Shown: piece by piece, positions 1 through 15,520 of the stretch
Layout of the letters: every line of letters starts with the position of its first letter
Position numbering within the stretch: the first letter of the stretch is position 1
NCBI GenBank assembly: GCA_021613535.1
Contig: CP075495.1
Location: 9,362,001-9,426,000 of the forward strand
Source: Adineta vaga
Lineage: Eukaryota; Rotifera
DNA: 64,000 bases
Reading direction: 5' to 3'
Notes under the pieces: model-generated
Told to the model about the DNA's origin: nothing
The model's database searches: none
What the model saw: only the letters and a program-made list of their open reading frames with translations
Position numbers and translations under genes: made by a program

Positions 1-1550
1 GTTGCTTATTTTGGATCAAGAAAGAAAGCACAGAACTTTTTTAGTAGGTAAGTTAATGGTATTATATTTTTTTTATCGATATTTATATTAAAGAAGAACA
101 ATCAGTATGATTAAATATCTCTATTTAGTTTGGGTTATGATGCACCAGGCAATTATAATTTATCTGATTTTTATATACAAACATTGGCAGTTTTACCTTT
201 CGATAGAGAAGCATCACTTGAACGAGTTGAAGTAAGTCAAAATAGTCTTGAATTATACTCTTGATTTTTACATGTTGATGCTATTAGCATATCTGTGATG
301 AATATGAAAAATCTCCACTCTATGCTCAATATGTTAGCGAAGCTGAACAATATCATGCGATTGATGATAATCAAACAAGTTCATCGGGTGGAATATTTAA
401 TCGTTCATCTAAGTTTGTATTGACAAAAAACAGTGATCATAATTTTTGAACTGTATTCTATAGATTTAAAGTTGGCTTTTTTCGTCAACTTATCTGGTTA
501 TTATGGCGTTCATCGATTGATACATTTCGTAATCCATTTGAATTACGTTTACGTTTAGTCATATCACTCATTCTTGGCGTCTTGGTCTTCTCTTCTTACG
601 TTTAGAATATAACCAACAAGCATTTCAAAATGTATCAGCTATTATATTTATGTTAATCATTAATATTTCATTTTCAACTGTTCAAAAGAATGCTGATGTA
701 ATATCTAATCAAAATTTAGTCTAATTAATTAGAAAATTCTCTCTTTTAGAGTATAAATCGGCAATTGACATTGTTTCTCAAAGAACATGATGATGGAATT
801 TATCATACTGTAGCTTATTATGCTGCACGAATGGTTTTAGAATTACCAACAAATGCAGTCTCCATATTTATGTTAGGAACTATTGTGTATTGGATGGCAA
901 ATTTATATGATAATGCTCGAAGATATTTTATTTTACAAGGTATTCTAATCTTATGTGGTTCAGTTTCAGTTTCTGTTGGTAAGTGTTATCAGATAGTTAC
1001 AAAAAAAAGTTTCTTTTCTGTTGCTTGTAGGAACTCTTATTGGAGTATTGATGCCCACTCCTGAAGCAGCTGGAGCATTAGTTGTGCCAGTTGTTCTTCC
1101 GTTACTGGTCTTTGCTGGATTTTTTATAAGTGCTAAGTATATTCGAATGAATGATTGATTCAAAAAAGTAATTATTCGACTTTTTCTCTTTTCTAGAACA
1201 ATACCTAATTGGTTGGTTTGGATCAAATATATATCATGGCTTTATTATTCGAATGAAATGGCTTTAGTTAATCAATGGGAAGATGTTACATCACTAGATT
1301 GTGATGTTTCAGCCAATAGTACATGTTTTAAAAATGGTACTGATGTTCTGAATTATTATGGTTTTAAACGAGTATGTTGAAATAAAAAAAAAACGTTCAT
1401 TATGTTCAGAATTTGGATTGTTTTGTATCGATATTTTAGAGTAATTACGATCGTAATTTGGGCTTACTTTTTGCTCTATTTGGTGTGGCTCAAACTTTAA
1501 GCTTTGTTATATTAGTATTACGAGCAAAATTTCAACGAACAGTTGGATAA
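1..1550 (+). CDS. ABCG-family (white-like) ABC transporter, 3' part, one frameshift
   Basis: C-terminal part of an ABCG half-transporter that pumps lipid or small hydrophobic substrates across a membrane. The 5' part, including the ATPase domain, is outside the window. Exons read: 1-47, 129-231, 288-412, 464-697, 750-978, 1031-1136, 1197-1371, 1440-1550. The first exons give the linker after the ATPase (SRKKAQNFF, then LGYDAPGNYNLSDFYIQ), which matches white/ABCG1. Later exons give the membrane domain: NPFELRLRLVISLILG, FLKEHDDGIYHTVAYYAARM, a hydrophobic run with PTPEAAGALVVPVVLP, then WIKYISWLYYSNEMALVNQW and an extracellular loop with two Cys, ending RAKFQRTVG. Exon 464-697 needs one extra base near 575-580 to keep frame; as given, translation stops at a TAG a few codons later. 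Family assignment is firm; the exact ABCG subtype and whether the gene is intact are not. Confidence 0.85.
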
Positions 1551-2091
1551 ATCGATACTTCATACAATGTACTTTGATGTTTTAATACGAATATAAATAT
1601 AACTATTTTTCTTTTATATTGTATAAAAATGTTTTTTTTTATGATTAGTTATATTATGATCACAATCTTTTGTAAAGATTGCTCTTTTTTATGCATGAAA
1701 AAAAGTATGTCTCATATTTTGATAATTCATACATCGTCTCAAGTCGCTCTCTCTCGTTTTTTTTTCTTCCGTTATTTTCATTTTTATGAATATCGAAAAT
1801 GTTTATATAAATGGATATACGCGTAAACGAATCAGTCTTCATCTTTCACGTAATATTCTTCTTTTTTCTGTCACATCGATTTGCATTATATCTTGCCTTG
1901 AGCTTGCCTATGTATGAAGAGAGTGATGATGATCATCATCATCTGACCGTTAGATATATCTCACTCATGACGAAGGAAAAAGTAAATGCAAGCTTATTAC
2001 GCGGGTAGTGTAGATTTACGCGCTTGCTTGCTGTTCATCTATTTTCTAAATCTGACTTTCGATTACATATTTCATATACGACAAAGTTCAG

Positions 2092-4596
<2,505 letters not shown>

Positions 4597-4859
4597 AAAA
4601 GTTTTCATCTTTTTTTGTCTTTGTTTTCAAATTTCTTTGTATCTGTCTATTAATCAGTGATATTCATTAAATTCTCTAGCACTTTTTTCCACCAGAATAT
4701 ATTGATTTGTTTTCTTGTTCAAACTCAAAGTATTTTGTCAGTATACAATTGAAAGTAAAAGGAAAATCTGATGTGATGATTAACGAGTCTATTTTTCTTT
4801 CTAAACAACAACAACAATGATGTAACAATCAGAAAAAATCAACAACAAAAACGGAAAGA

Positions 4860-7800
4860 TCAGTTGTTTTTCAAACGTTTAACACTTTTCTTGTGATGAC
4901 GTTCTTTTGCGCCTAATTTAGCACCACGATTAGCACCTCGTTTAGCTGCACCAACGATTTGTTCAAATTGACCTTTGAATTTACCACGTTTTCTATTCAA
5001 AACAGAAGAGAAAGATTATCAAAGTATGACATATGAAAACTATCCAATTACCGTTTATTCAATGCATTAAAATCGAGTTTAATATATGCATATGGATCGT
5101 GTTTATTAGCTAGTTTTCGATCGCCACCTGTTCCACGCTATGTAACATCAATACATGATCAGTAAGATAAATTTTCAATGATTTTTATTTACTTTAGATT
5201 TGTAAAGCTCTCCTGGTCTTTGTTTCGCTGGTTGATTTAATGGCCGATGAATACCAGCACCACCAGCTATTATATATAGCGAAGAAATAGAATGACTTGA
5301 ATTGTTTTCTGTTTAGTGTGACTTACCTCGATATCTTGAATGGACACTTTGACTTTTTTTATCGTTGAATTGATATTCGTCGTCCTCATCATCATTGTCG
5401 TCATCTTCTTGAGCACGTTTTCGTTTATTTTTTGCTCGTTGACTTAAGGATAATGTTTCCATTAAACCTTTAATATCTTCACGGTTCATATCGTCATCAT
5501 CATCAGAATCTGATTCTTGTTTATATGCTTTTTGATCATCTTCATCATCAACATCGATGATAAAACGACCATCAGGTGCAGTACGAAAACTAGCATTTTT
5601 TCTTTTAGCTCTGGATGCTTGTTTCATAGCTTCTGTCTCACGTACTGTCAATGGTTTTGTAGCTAAAATAAAATAAAATAAAATATATGACATTGAATAA
5701 AAACAAACAAGAACTATCAACAGACCATAGATACTTCTTGCAGCTGTTGGTTCTGTCAAATCAATAGGATCGTCTTCCTGAGTTTCTTTAATCCATAGAG
5801 CTGATTTTTTTTGTCGTCCTTTTGTACTTGCTGTTGTTCGTGCTGTTGCAATTGTTCGAGTATCATCTATTCTTCCAAGATGTTGATCATTATCATCATC
5901 AGAATCATCGAGTAATTGATCAATAGTAAGTTTTGGTCGAACAGTAAATGTCGTTTCATTATCATCAACATATTCATCTTCATCATCGACTTTCGTTATC
6001 ACACTTTGACCAACAGTTGATGTACCTTTACGACGTCGTTCTTTACGAACATACATTTTATTTAAGTAAGATAATTGAGGATGAAAACTAGCTGAAAATA
6101 AGTCACGTAATGCATCAAACCTATACAAAAACAAGAGTTGTCGATTACTTCAAATTACAATGCAAGCATCATTTTCTTTTCTATCAACAGCTATGTTTTA
6201 TACAAACCCAAATATTCTGACGAGTTTTTGTAAGATTAATTTGAGTTTTGAACGATATGTAAAATTATTTTCTTCTCGCATTACTGTTAACGAATGAGCC
6301 TTAAATTACAATACGAAAGATATTTATGAATATAATCATTAGATGTATTACCAATTGTTCAATATATTTTGATAGAATTGTTTCATTGAAAATAATTAAT
6401 AAAACTCGACAAAAACTTAAAGCCGCTTGTACAACTTGTCGCTCCTTTGATTGAAGTACTAATATTAATGTTGATGCTAATTCGTCAACAATTGATCCAG
6501 CTAGATTTTCTCGAAATTCTAAACATAAGCGACTGATAGCAAGTAAAGTTGCTGATGTTAATGATGGTGAATGTGGGCTCACAAGACCAGCCATAAGAAA
6601 ATGAAAGAAACTTGTCAATGAATCTAAAAAGAAATCAAAACGAACTCATAAGTCAACATCAATCTAGAATTTCAAATGATTCATTGTACCAATAAATGAT
6701 TGTTCACTTAATGTTGTCCAAAGACGTGCACATTTAATGATGAGTAAGTATGCATCATGTCTAGTACGACTGTTGATTTCATGAAGACATTGAACGACCT
6801 ACAGAAAAAATTCAGTAGAAATGATATTTTGAAGTTTCTTTTTATCGAAATGCCTCACTTGTGGTATGACTAGTTTCATCTTGGCAATTGTTTGATTAGT
6901 AGGCATATCAAGTAAACTTGAAATACATCGAAGTTGTGACTAAAATTTCGGAATCAAATGAAATATCTTTCCAATGTGAAAACATACGCCCTTCAAAGCT
7001 GATTGTGAATTCATTAATGATTGAAGAAGATGTTCAAATAATACATCTGCTCGAGGTTCATTGAAAAATTGTTGAATAGTAGGTGTTGAACGTGTACATA
7101 GTTCTTCTAAAATTCGATACGATTTTTTCATGACACTTCTCTTTACACTTCCATCCTTCTAAATATTCATACAAAAGATTTTCATCTCTCTTCGTTATTC
7201 TTTTTTTCTACATACCATTCCAAATAGTTGTTTCAATTTTTCTTCTAATAATATCAAACGTTTTTCATCCAAATATGGTAATAAAGCTAATATAATATCA
7301 AGCAAATAAGTCCTTCAAAAAGAAAACAATACTGATACATATATCGATATATTAACACAAGCACTATCATACAATGTTATTTGATCAATATCCGTATTTT
7401 GTATTTTTTCTAAACTTTTATCAAAAAATGTTTGACATAATGTTGGATCAGTAATAGTCAAATAACGTTTGATTGTTTCGAATACACTTTGACGAACTGG
7501 ATCACGTGACATATTCCATTTTTCAGTTGTATACATATTAAATAATAATGGCAGATAATTCTTTGCATATTTACCAATTTCTTGTTGATCATTTTCTAAA
7601 AAGATCAAAGAAGAATTTGTTGATGCTTTTCATTTGAAAAGAATACTTATATTTACCATCATTCGTTTTTGAAATAAGATTTCGTAAACCAGCCAATAGA
7701 TATAATCTTAAATCAGGTCGTTTAGTTAACGATGTACCGATACCTTTAGCAACTAATTTCAAACTTGTTGAAATGTCTGTTGCATATGAACAATAACCGG

Positions 7801-9069
7801 GAAATAATGACCAAAGTTGATCTTGCAAAGTGGATAAGACTGTTGCATTTGTTGAATCACCTTTTTCACGAAGATTATCCGCTAAAAAGAAAATCAATTT
7901 TCATTTCATATTTCAATCGAATAACATAGAAATTAGGAAATGAACCTACCAGTTGTTTGTAATTGAAAGGCAATTGGTAAGAAATACGACACAAAATGAG
8001 CTAATTCTGTATGCGTAATATTATCACGTAATAATGGTAATAACCATGATTGTTCTAATTGAACATCAGTAATTGTACCAGTTAAATTCAATGGTATCAC
8101 TTGTAAGATATTTTTTGGTCCAAATACACGAATTGCTTTACCCACTGTCGAATCTAATTCAGGTAAAAATGAAAAATCTTTTGTTGATCGTAGACCCGAT
8201 AATGATGATAAACACTAGAATGGAGTCGATGAAAAATTTAATTGGAACAAAAAAAAGGAAAGTTCTATTACGTTTTGACAAAGTTCAAAATAAGTTTTGC
8301 CCATTAATTCAAACATATCACCAAGTAAATGAAGAACATAGTTCCATGATAATGTATAAGCATATGTTAATCCATGTTCAACAAGTTGAAATAATTGTTT
8401 TAATAAAGGATTAGTACGTAATGTTTCAATTTGAGGTTTTAAGATTGTTTTGATAATTGTCTAATGAAATAGAAGAAGATTTGTTTTTGATTTTCAAAAA
8501 GATAACAAGAAACTACTTTGAGAACATTCGTTGCCTTAGTTTGTACGCGTTTGTAGACAGAAAGAAGACATTCGTTAATACATATTTCAAATAATTTTGA
8601 AATATATGTAAGACATGTCACTGAATCCGAACGATGAAAAGCACAATAGGCTCGACAAATACCATCTAACCAAATAACCATCTGTTGTTGATCATTCTTA
8701 GCTGGTTGACGATCGAGTAACGTCTAAGATGAAGAAGAAGTTTCAATAAATCATTCAAAAACAATCAAAAACTTGTCATTTTACTTGAATTACTCGTGGA
8801 TTAACTTGTATCATTGATGCATTTGTTCGTGTTGTACCTATAGTTGTTTTTGAAAATTGAGAAATTCGATCTATCTCTTGTTTTGCTGCTGTTATCGATG
8901 ATGATGATGGAATATCCATCGATGTTTGTTTCGATGAAGGTAACGATGCAAGTAGTTGAAGTTTTGCTGCATCTCGATGTTTAGTCCGTGATGGATTTGA
9001 TGAACTTGCTCCATGTTTTTTCCATTTCGGAATAAGTTTATTATTTGTGTTGTTTAAACGTACTCGCAT
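4860..9069 (-). CDS. RRP12: RRP12-like ribosome biogenesis protein
   Basis: Nucleolar HEAT-repeat protein needed for pre-ribosome maturation and export. Seventeen exons (left to right): 4860-4992, 5052-5137, 5193-5266, 5327-5662, 5726-6120, 6208-6299, 6352-6623, 6690-6798, 6859-6939, 6988-7158, 7216-7312, 7373-7595, 7657-7881, 7950-8214, 8272-8460, 8517-8723, 8785-9069. They sum to 3240 bases, 1079 residues. The N-terminus has the basic KLIPKWKKHGASSSNPSRTK segment typical of RRP12. The middle holds the conserved block around NILQVIPLNL, QSWLLPLLRDNI, LWSLFPGYC, KRPDLRLYLLAGLRNLI and RSYRIL/LEELC-type helices. The C-terminal third is acidic (long Asp/Glu runs), then SRYRG..GIHRPLNQPAKQ, DPYAYIKLDFNALN and a Lys/Arg-rich tail. 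It converges with HSP70 (264 bases between stop codons) and lies 94 bases downstream of the mut-7-like gene on the same strand. Length is slightly shorter than the human protein. Confidence 0.93.
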
Positions 9070-9163
9070 CTTTTTATCTACAAAAAACAACACATACAAA
9101 AAAAACATAAATTTTTTTCTGGTATAAAAAAAATAACAAATTGTTATAAGCGAAACATTTTGA
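9070..9163 (-). promoter_or_regulatory. Short intergenic spacer with orphan 3' splice site (possible trans-splice acceptor)
   Basis: Ninety-four bases separate the mut-7-like stop codon from the RRP12 ATG. Read on the minus strand, a T-rich tract ends in TTTTTTGTAG, with the AG at 9079-9078, eight bases before the RRP12 ATG. There is no room for an upstream RRP12 exon or a normal promoter. Rotifers are known to use spliced-leader trans-splicing, so this looks like the acceptor for the downstream cistron of an operon. The splice site is seen; the operon is inferred. Confidence 0.55.
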
Positions 9164-12100
9164 TCACAAAGTACTTTCAGCATCGTAAAATACAATACCA
9201 TCATCACTATCACTGTCAACTTTCTCTATTCGTTTTATATCAGTAGCGGAATGAAGTAATTGTAGGTCAGCACGTCGTCGCCAATGTGTTCCTTGCCAAT
9301 AAACTTTACCACATCGACGACATATAAAAAATTCATCATAAGAACGATAATTTCTCAATGATAAACCGATTAAAACTAATGGAACATTTTCGTTCTTTAG
9401 TGTCATACGATCTATATCAATCATTTCTGGTTGATAATTCACCAGTTCAGGTTCTAATTCTTCTAACGAAAGATTTTTCATTTTACACCAAAGAAGACGA
9501 ATATCACGAGCATTTACTATTGCATAATCACCACCATTACATATCTATGGAAAGAAATAATCAAAAAGAGAAATGACAAACAAAACAAGAATTTTACACT
9601 GCAGCGACTAAAGATATCTTCTAATAAGACTTGTACATTGAAATGTTTTAGAACGGCATAGCATTGTTCTTTAGCCGATACATTCAATGGCGGTTGCCAA
9701 CAACGACCTTCAACAGTATGAGATCGTAACTAATCAAAACGAAATCATCTTCAATATTAAAATTAAGTTATTTGTTTATTTACAAGATTGTATGGAGCAC
9801 CACGAGATAGAATAATTCGATTTTCTGATCGAGCGTACTATTTAACAAACAATTCAACGAAATATTTATGAAAATATTCGCTTGTTGTTCGACTTACTCG
9901 AATAGCTGCTGTATGTGGTTCTTCATTAGCTAAAATGACTGTATCACAACCTGCGACACGTAACTCCCTTCCTAAACCATATAACATATTATCAACAACA
10001 AATTTGATTTGACAAGGACGGATGAGTTCTTGTGAAACCTATTATATAGAAGAATCGACGAATGATGATTTGAAATAAAAGAGAGAATTGTTTATTGTTA
10101 CCTGAATAGCATCTTTTGAGATTTGAGAAGGATCAGTACTATCATTATTATTAGTAAGATTTGAATCTTGAAAATTTTCATCGATTTGACGAGCAACAGT
10201 TGAATCGAGATTTTTCGGTTTCTTTCCACGGAATGATTTTAAATAATCCGATGATTGAAAATGATTGGAAAGAAATTTATAAACATCAAGTAAACAAAAA
10301 GCATCAGTCGCTTAAATAAACAAAGAACATCAAAATATGATTTATTTATTGAACTAAAATTCGATTTACCAGCATAGGAAGTTTGAGCGTATCGTAATGG
10401 TCGTCGTTCCCAATTCGAGCATTGTTCGGATTTATTTAATTGTTTACCAAAACATAATCGAACTAATTCACTAAGACCTTTATCTTTTGATGGATTTTTA
10501 TTATCTATTGCTGCATAAGGAAATATATCATGTTGTATATTCAATAACTAACATAAAAAGCAAAGAAAATATGATACTAAATCAATAGATTATCATCATA
10601 CATTAGCTTGTACAAGTGATAGATCGAGCAGGGTTTTTCCTGATCGAAGTGCTTGATCAAAATTTGGAAATGAAGCAATTAACATTGCTGCATCACTTTT
10701 GAAACCATAGCCTAGAAATGAATGATTTGTTAATAGAGTCTTTTGAAGATATAAATATTAGAATTTACAAAGTAATGTCACTTGATCATCATCAAATAAT
10801 CGATTCGCTAATCGTTGTTGAACTTGTTCGGAGTCACACGTACGAAAAAAATGTAGTAAATCAAGTAGAAAGATTTCATTTGAAAATGCAATTTGCATTA
10901 TACTAATACGTTGTTTAGATGTTGATGTATTATTAAAGACTGGTTTCCATTCACCTAATATAAAAGTGAACTAACGAAGTCAATAGATAAGAAAAACAAA
11001 ATGACACTTACAATCAAATCCAATAATAATTTTATCATTATCATTTTGAAATAATCGATCAAGGAAACGTTCATAGGTTGACATTGTATCAACAAACGTA
11101 ATCTGATTATCTTCTAATGGTATTCTATAATAATCAATGATCGTAGTTTTCACACTAGTTTCAGTAGATTTTATGCCTTTAGCTTCACTATTTTGCGTGA
11201 TATTTATGTACTGTTGGACCTTTGAAAATAAAAAACAAACAAAAAAATCTTTTACATCAATTTCAATATTTTATATTTTTAAGTAGAAATCATATTAGAT
11301 TTGTACATACCCATGTTGGTAATGAATGATAAGGTCGATCTAATTGATTCACTAAATAAAGAAGAACAGAAATTCTTTATTAAATCATAATATTCTTTGA
11401 ATATTTACTCCAATATTTCACAGCAACAATATCATCTTTATCAGCTAATATTTCAATCAAATATTCCGATAAATCTGCACTATCTTGTACAATTTCCTTG
11501 AAAAGAAAAACTTTTACATATAAAATTTTTCTAATCTCATTCATATTTACTTCAACTAATTCATTCCAACATTCATCACCCATCGTTTTTTCTTCATTAA
11601 GTCCATTATATCTTACATTTATCAGATAACCTAATGTTCGTTTTTGTTGTAATACTCTTAAATGTGGATAATTTTCATCGTCACCATTACCATATAAATT
11701 CCAATATCGTACAGCTAACTTCGATACATTCTTTTTACTAAACGTTACATCTTTTATTTGATATTCATCCGATAGAATTTCACGTATTTTTTTTCCATTT
11801 CCTTTATATAAATGATCCAATAATTTGAGCAAATAGATTTCAAATTGGTCAGTTTTGTTCACGTAGATATCAATAAGATGATCTTTGCCATTGAGAATTA
11901 ATGGTAAAAGAATTTCATTCGGCTGAAAATCTAATTGATAACCGAATAGGACAATAATATTCAATGCACGTTTGTAAACATGAGAATTCATTGGCAATTT
12001 CAATAAAGTTCTTAATGAATTAATTAGATCTTCTTTGGACATTTGAAATATTTCAAGAAAATCTTTTAATACTGTTAATGGTAAATTTTGTAAGAGAAGA

Positions 12101-12366
12101 TTATTCATTAAAGTTTTGTCGAATTGAGGTAAAGATGATGATGATTTATATGATTGATTTTTCCATTGTAAGAATGAATGAAGAAGACACTTGATTAAAC
12201 TGATATTTTTATTATTACAATCGGAATCAGATAATTGCGAAAGATTTTCTAGAAGATCATCGAATGGTTTCGATGATTGATTGAAATATTCAATGACAAA
12301 ATTGATAGCTTCGGTTTCATCGGAAAGATACGATTTTTCCGTTAGAGTTGTTAAAAATGTCGACAT
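9164..12366 (-). CDS. Mut-7 / EXD3-type 3'-5' exoribonuclease with Mut7-C domain
   Basis: Exonuclease related to C. elegans MUT-7, Drosophila Nibbler and vertebrate EXD3, which trim small-RNA 3' ends or act in transposon silencing. Twelve exons: 9164-9544, 9598-9729, 9784-9837, 9898-10038, 10102-10310, 10370-10547, 10602-10711, 10769-10954, 11012-11219, 11311-11351, 11409-11496, 11551-12366; 847 residues. The first exon encodes an alpha-helical N-terminal region of about 270 residues. The DEDDy exonuclease core follows: motif I spans a splice junction and reads GFDCEWKP (D and E ligands), motif II LLGYGFKSDAAML, motif III YA(G/T)TDAFCLLDVY. The C-terminal Mut7-C RNase domain begins VDNMLYGLGRELRVAGCDT and continues with RYARSENRIILSRG. 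It ends with a zinc ribbon: CSICNGGDY paired with CRRCGKVYWQGTHW. The intron 11497-11550 is stop-free and a multiple of three, so it looks coding in one frame. Confidence 0.9.
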
Positions 12367-12406
12367 TACTTTGTATCGAGATGTAACTAAATAAATGGTA
12401 TATCAC

Positions 12407-12612
12407 TGTCAGACCCTAGATGACTCATACTTTATGTACCAATCAGTTTTGACTCTATCAATGCACATTGGTATCAAAAAACAATTTTCGATAATTCACA
12501 CACTAAAAAGTTTAGATTTTAATTTGGAATAAAATGAGATATGCCTCAATATAGGCTTCCCTTTCTAACTAAACTTTTTAGTCTAAAAACATATGCTTGT
12601 AGAGCCCTCTAT
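12407..12612 (+). repeat. Diverged direct repeat, copy 1
   Basis: About 206 bases that recur in diverged form at 12805-13012. Shared landmarks in the same order are TGTCAGA/TATCAGA at the start, TTTATGTAC, an ATGCAC followed by T/G-rich sequence, and the end block CTTGTAGAGNCCTCTAT. The end block contains the inverted repeat TAGAG-CC-CTCTA (12600-12611). Its origin is unknown; it lies directly upstream of the mut-7-like gene. Confidence 0.6.
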
Positions 12613-15520
12613 AATTTTTTCGTAGTGATTTGTCTATAAGCAACATGGCGCGAAATATTCAATTTTATTTTCGTGCTTTATTTATATTCTTTCAGCTATC
12701 ACTTTCAGTTATTTATATATCGTTAGCTCCTTCGGTTGTAACCCTCATCGCCGAAAAAAACATCGGCAAAATGTGACATACTCGAAAAGATACATTCCAT
12801 ATACTATCAGAGCCTGTATTTTTTCATTCAAAATTTATGTACAGATTTTCACTCAATTGATGCACTTTTGTCATAGAAAGAATCTTATAATAATTTTTAC
12901 ATTAAAAAATGTACAATTTAATTACAAATAAATAAGTCCATGTCTTAATGCGGCCAAACTTTTCTAAAACTGAGTTTTTCGCCTATCAAGATACGCTTGT
13001 AGAGTCCTCTATCGTTTTTCATCATATAGTTTATTTATATTAACATACTCGAAGATAAGCAAAAGAGGGAGTTAAAGACGAGTCTTTTTTCCAGTCCTGA
13101 CTTCCCGCCTTGCCTATTCATTGTCTCAAAAACGACTCGGTCGGGACTAGTCCGATGTTTCATTCCGTCATACACTATAGTCATGAGTATATCATTGACG
13201 GTAGTCTTCGTTTATGACACGCGAATGCTTGGGTTCATTTGTTTCAGTTGATATACATAACATGAGAAAATACCAAGATCGAAAGGATTAACAATGAATT
13301 GGGCGATAAATAGAATACTTCATATGATTGATTCAAGTTTATTGATATTTTCATATAAAAGTTTTCTTCATAATGAAAAGTTGTTTAACATGGGATTTCG
13401 TTACGAAATTCTAAGAAAGATAATCTCGCTTTTGTGTGAGAAATTATCACATCTTATTCGTAAAGTGATGGGATTGAAAAAAATCGTCTCAATTCATTTC
13501 GTTTTCAAAAGTTTCATATAGAAAATGACGTTTTCGTTCTACCGATTGTGTATATGCTTACATACGAAAATATATGTAAAGAATAAAAGAAATCGTTTCG
13601 TCACAACATGTTTACACAGAAAGAAATGAATAAATTGCCCAGTCAGTTTAACATAAACATTCCAAAACAAAATCAATTCGAAAACTATGGTGAATCATTT
13701 GTGTTTGAGTTTTATAACAGTATTCTTGTGCTTCTTGCCCAAGGGTCACGTTTGCTTGTGATGCAAGAATCAAAATTATACGTCCAAATTATAAGAGATC
13801 TACAAGCTGTTGTTTGTTTCATACTGTTTTTTGCTGGATACAAGGTGAAAAACGTCAAGTATAAAGTTTACGGTCGTTCAATAATGGGTATCCTTAACAT
13901 TGCTGCAGCTACATTTGGATAAATAGTGACTCTAACGATAATCAAGAATCATATTTATTCTATTGTTTTTCTTATCTTTGAAATTTTCCTTTCTGTCGTA
14001 TTCGTCATCAATGAAAAATACAATCAAAATATTAAAATATTCCTAAGAACAGCTAGAAAGAATGGAAATGTGAATGTTAAAATTTTAATTTATCTCACGA
14101 GATGTATACACAAATGAATCTTTTCTCCTTCGACCTTAATTTCATGGTTGACGGGAGAATATCTTATATAGTATACAAGAGATCGTATCATTAAGCGAAA
14201 AAATACATTAAAATAGTTTATAAAATCTAGTGACATGTTTATTGGTTTCTATATTTGTAGAGAGAAAGTTTTATCATTGTACAACCCTTCAACATTTTCC
14301 AATCATAATCATTCAGAATAATTAGCTATGAAAAGAAACTAGATTTTTTTTGCTCCATCAAATATATCGACAATACATAGATAAGTAAGGATTCATTTGA
14401 TTTGAATACAAATTTCTAGAATGCATTCTCAAACATATAATGATTCAAAAATAATTTCTTATTTTCTCATGAAAGTTCATATTGTATTACGAAAATGAAT
14501 AGCAAGTGTCTTTTCGATATTTGAAAAAGGTTTCGAGGCATCATTATAGTTCTAATTCAATCAAATCTAATCTATCAAAGTTTATTTTGTTTGCTCGAAA
14601 ATGACTGATAATATTCTTACTGAAAAAGCACGAAAAATATATTGATTCAGGGAGAAATAATTCATTTGAAGCACTAACGTAATCGTAGTCGTTGAAATTC
14701 TTGTTTGTTTTAATCACGCGACTTACTTGCAAGAGCAAATTCATGTGGTTTATACGATGCAAATGATTGATTCATTTTAGACAATGACAATGTCGCCTTG
14801 TTTACTGATCTACTATCAAGTAATTGTGGCCAAATCGCAGAAAAATGGCAAGCTACATATATCACACAATAGATATGTTGTATTCGAAGATACCAAGTAA
14901 AATAACGACTCAACTTTGTTTTCAATCTAAATGAAATATACTGTAGAATCTTTTAAGGAATCTTTCAGAGATAAATTGAAATTATATAAAAAAAAATCTT
15001 TGAGATTATTTTTGAAAAGATTTTCGATAATTTTATACCCGAAATGATTGAGAAAGTTGAAAATCGAATGATTCGTCATTGTTGAATGTTTTCGAATAGG
15101 AAAATATCGAATTGTTGTCATGCTTTGATCTCTAAATGGTCAAAAATAAAACTTTTACTTCAATGCAAAATTTAGTATTAAAAAAATATCTGTTCAAATT
15201 GTCAAGAAAATTTTTTAACTAAACCTACTATTTGAAAATATATCTCATAACATACAGAATCTAAGTTGAATTTATTGCTATGAAATGGAATATAATAAAC
15301 ATCTCAATGAATAGTCGTTTTATATCAATTACTTCAATAAAGAGACTAATCTCTCATTCGCACAAGGAAAATATCACTTCTATATGATTTCCATTGGTAA
15401 ATTAAGTTTCTCTTTTTTTCCATTATGAACGAGGCCAATAGGTCAAATAAAGAATGCAATAGATGTGTTAAGAATATATGAATTGTTTCTAAATTAGATG
15501 AATTTGTTAGAAGAGATGTA
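12413..15520. other. About 3.1 kb without a convincing gene
   Basis: Apart from the direct repeat annotated separately, I see only short open frames. The longest on the plus strand are 13294-13521 (75 codons) and 13608-13922 (104 codons, beginning MFTQKEMNKLPSQF); on the minus strand, 14544-14762, 14710-14925 and 14927-15121. None shows a recognised domain, clear splice context or codon pattern like the neighbours. A stretch around 13080-13210 is richer in GC than its surroundings and may be an old insertion. Confidence 0.5.
12805..13012 (+). repeat. Diverged direct repeat, copy 2
   Basis: Partner of the copy at 12407-12612, similar in length (208 bases). The end block keeps the inverted repeat as TAGAG-TC-CTCTA (13000-13011). 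Many substitutions separate the copies, so the duplication is old or they are two insertions of one short element. Confidence 0.6.

Noticed and set aside
590-612. Possible very short intron (GTCTTC...TTTAG) that would remove the ABCG stop
   Set aside because: At about 21 bases it is too short to splice, and removing it would delete residues (LGLLFLRLEY) that the family conserves.
13608-13922. 104-codon plus-strand frame (MFTQKEMNKLPSQF...)
   Set aside because: No domain, no splice context, and composition like the surrounding non-coding sequence. It could be a small gene but there is no positive evidence.
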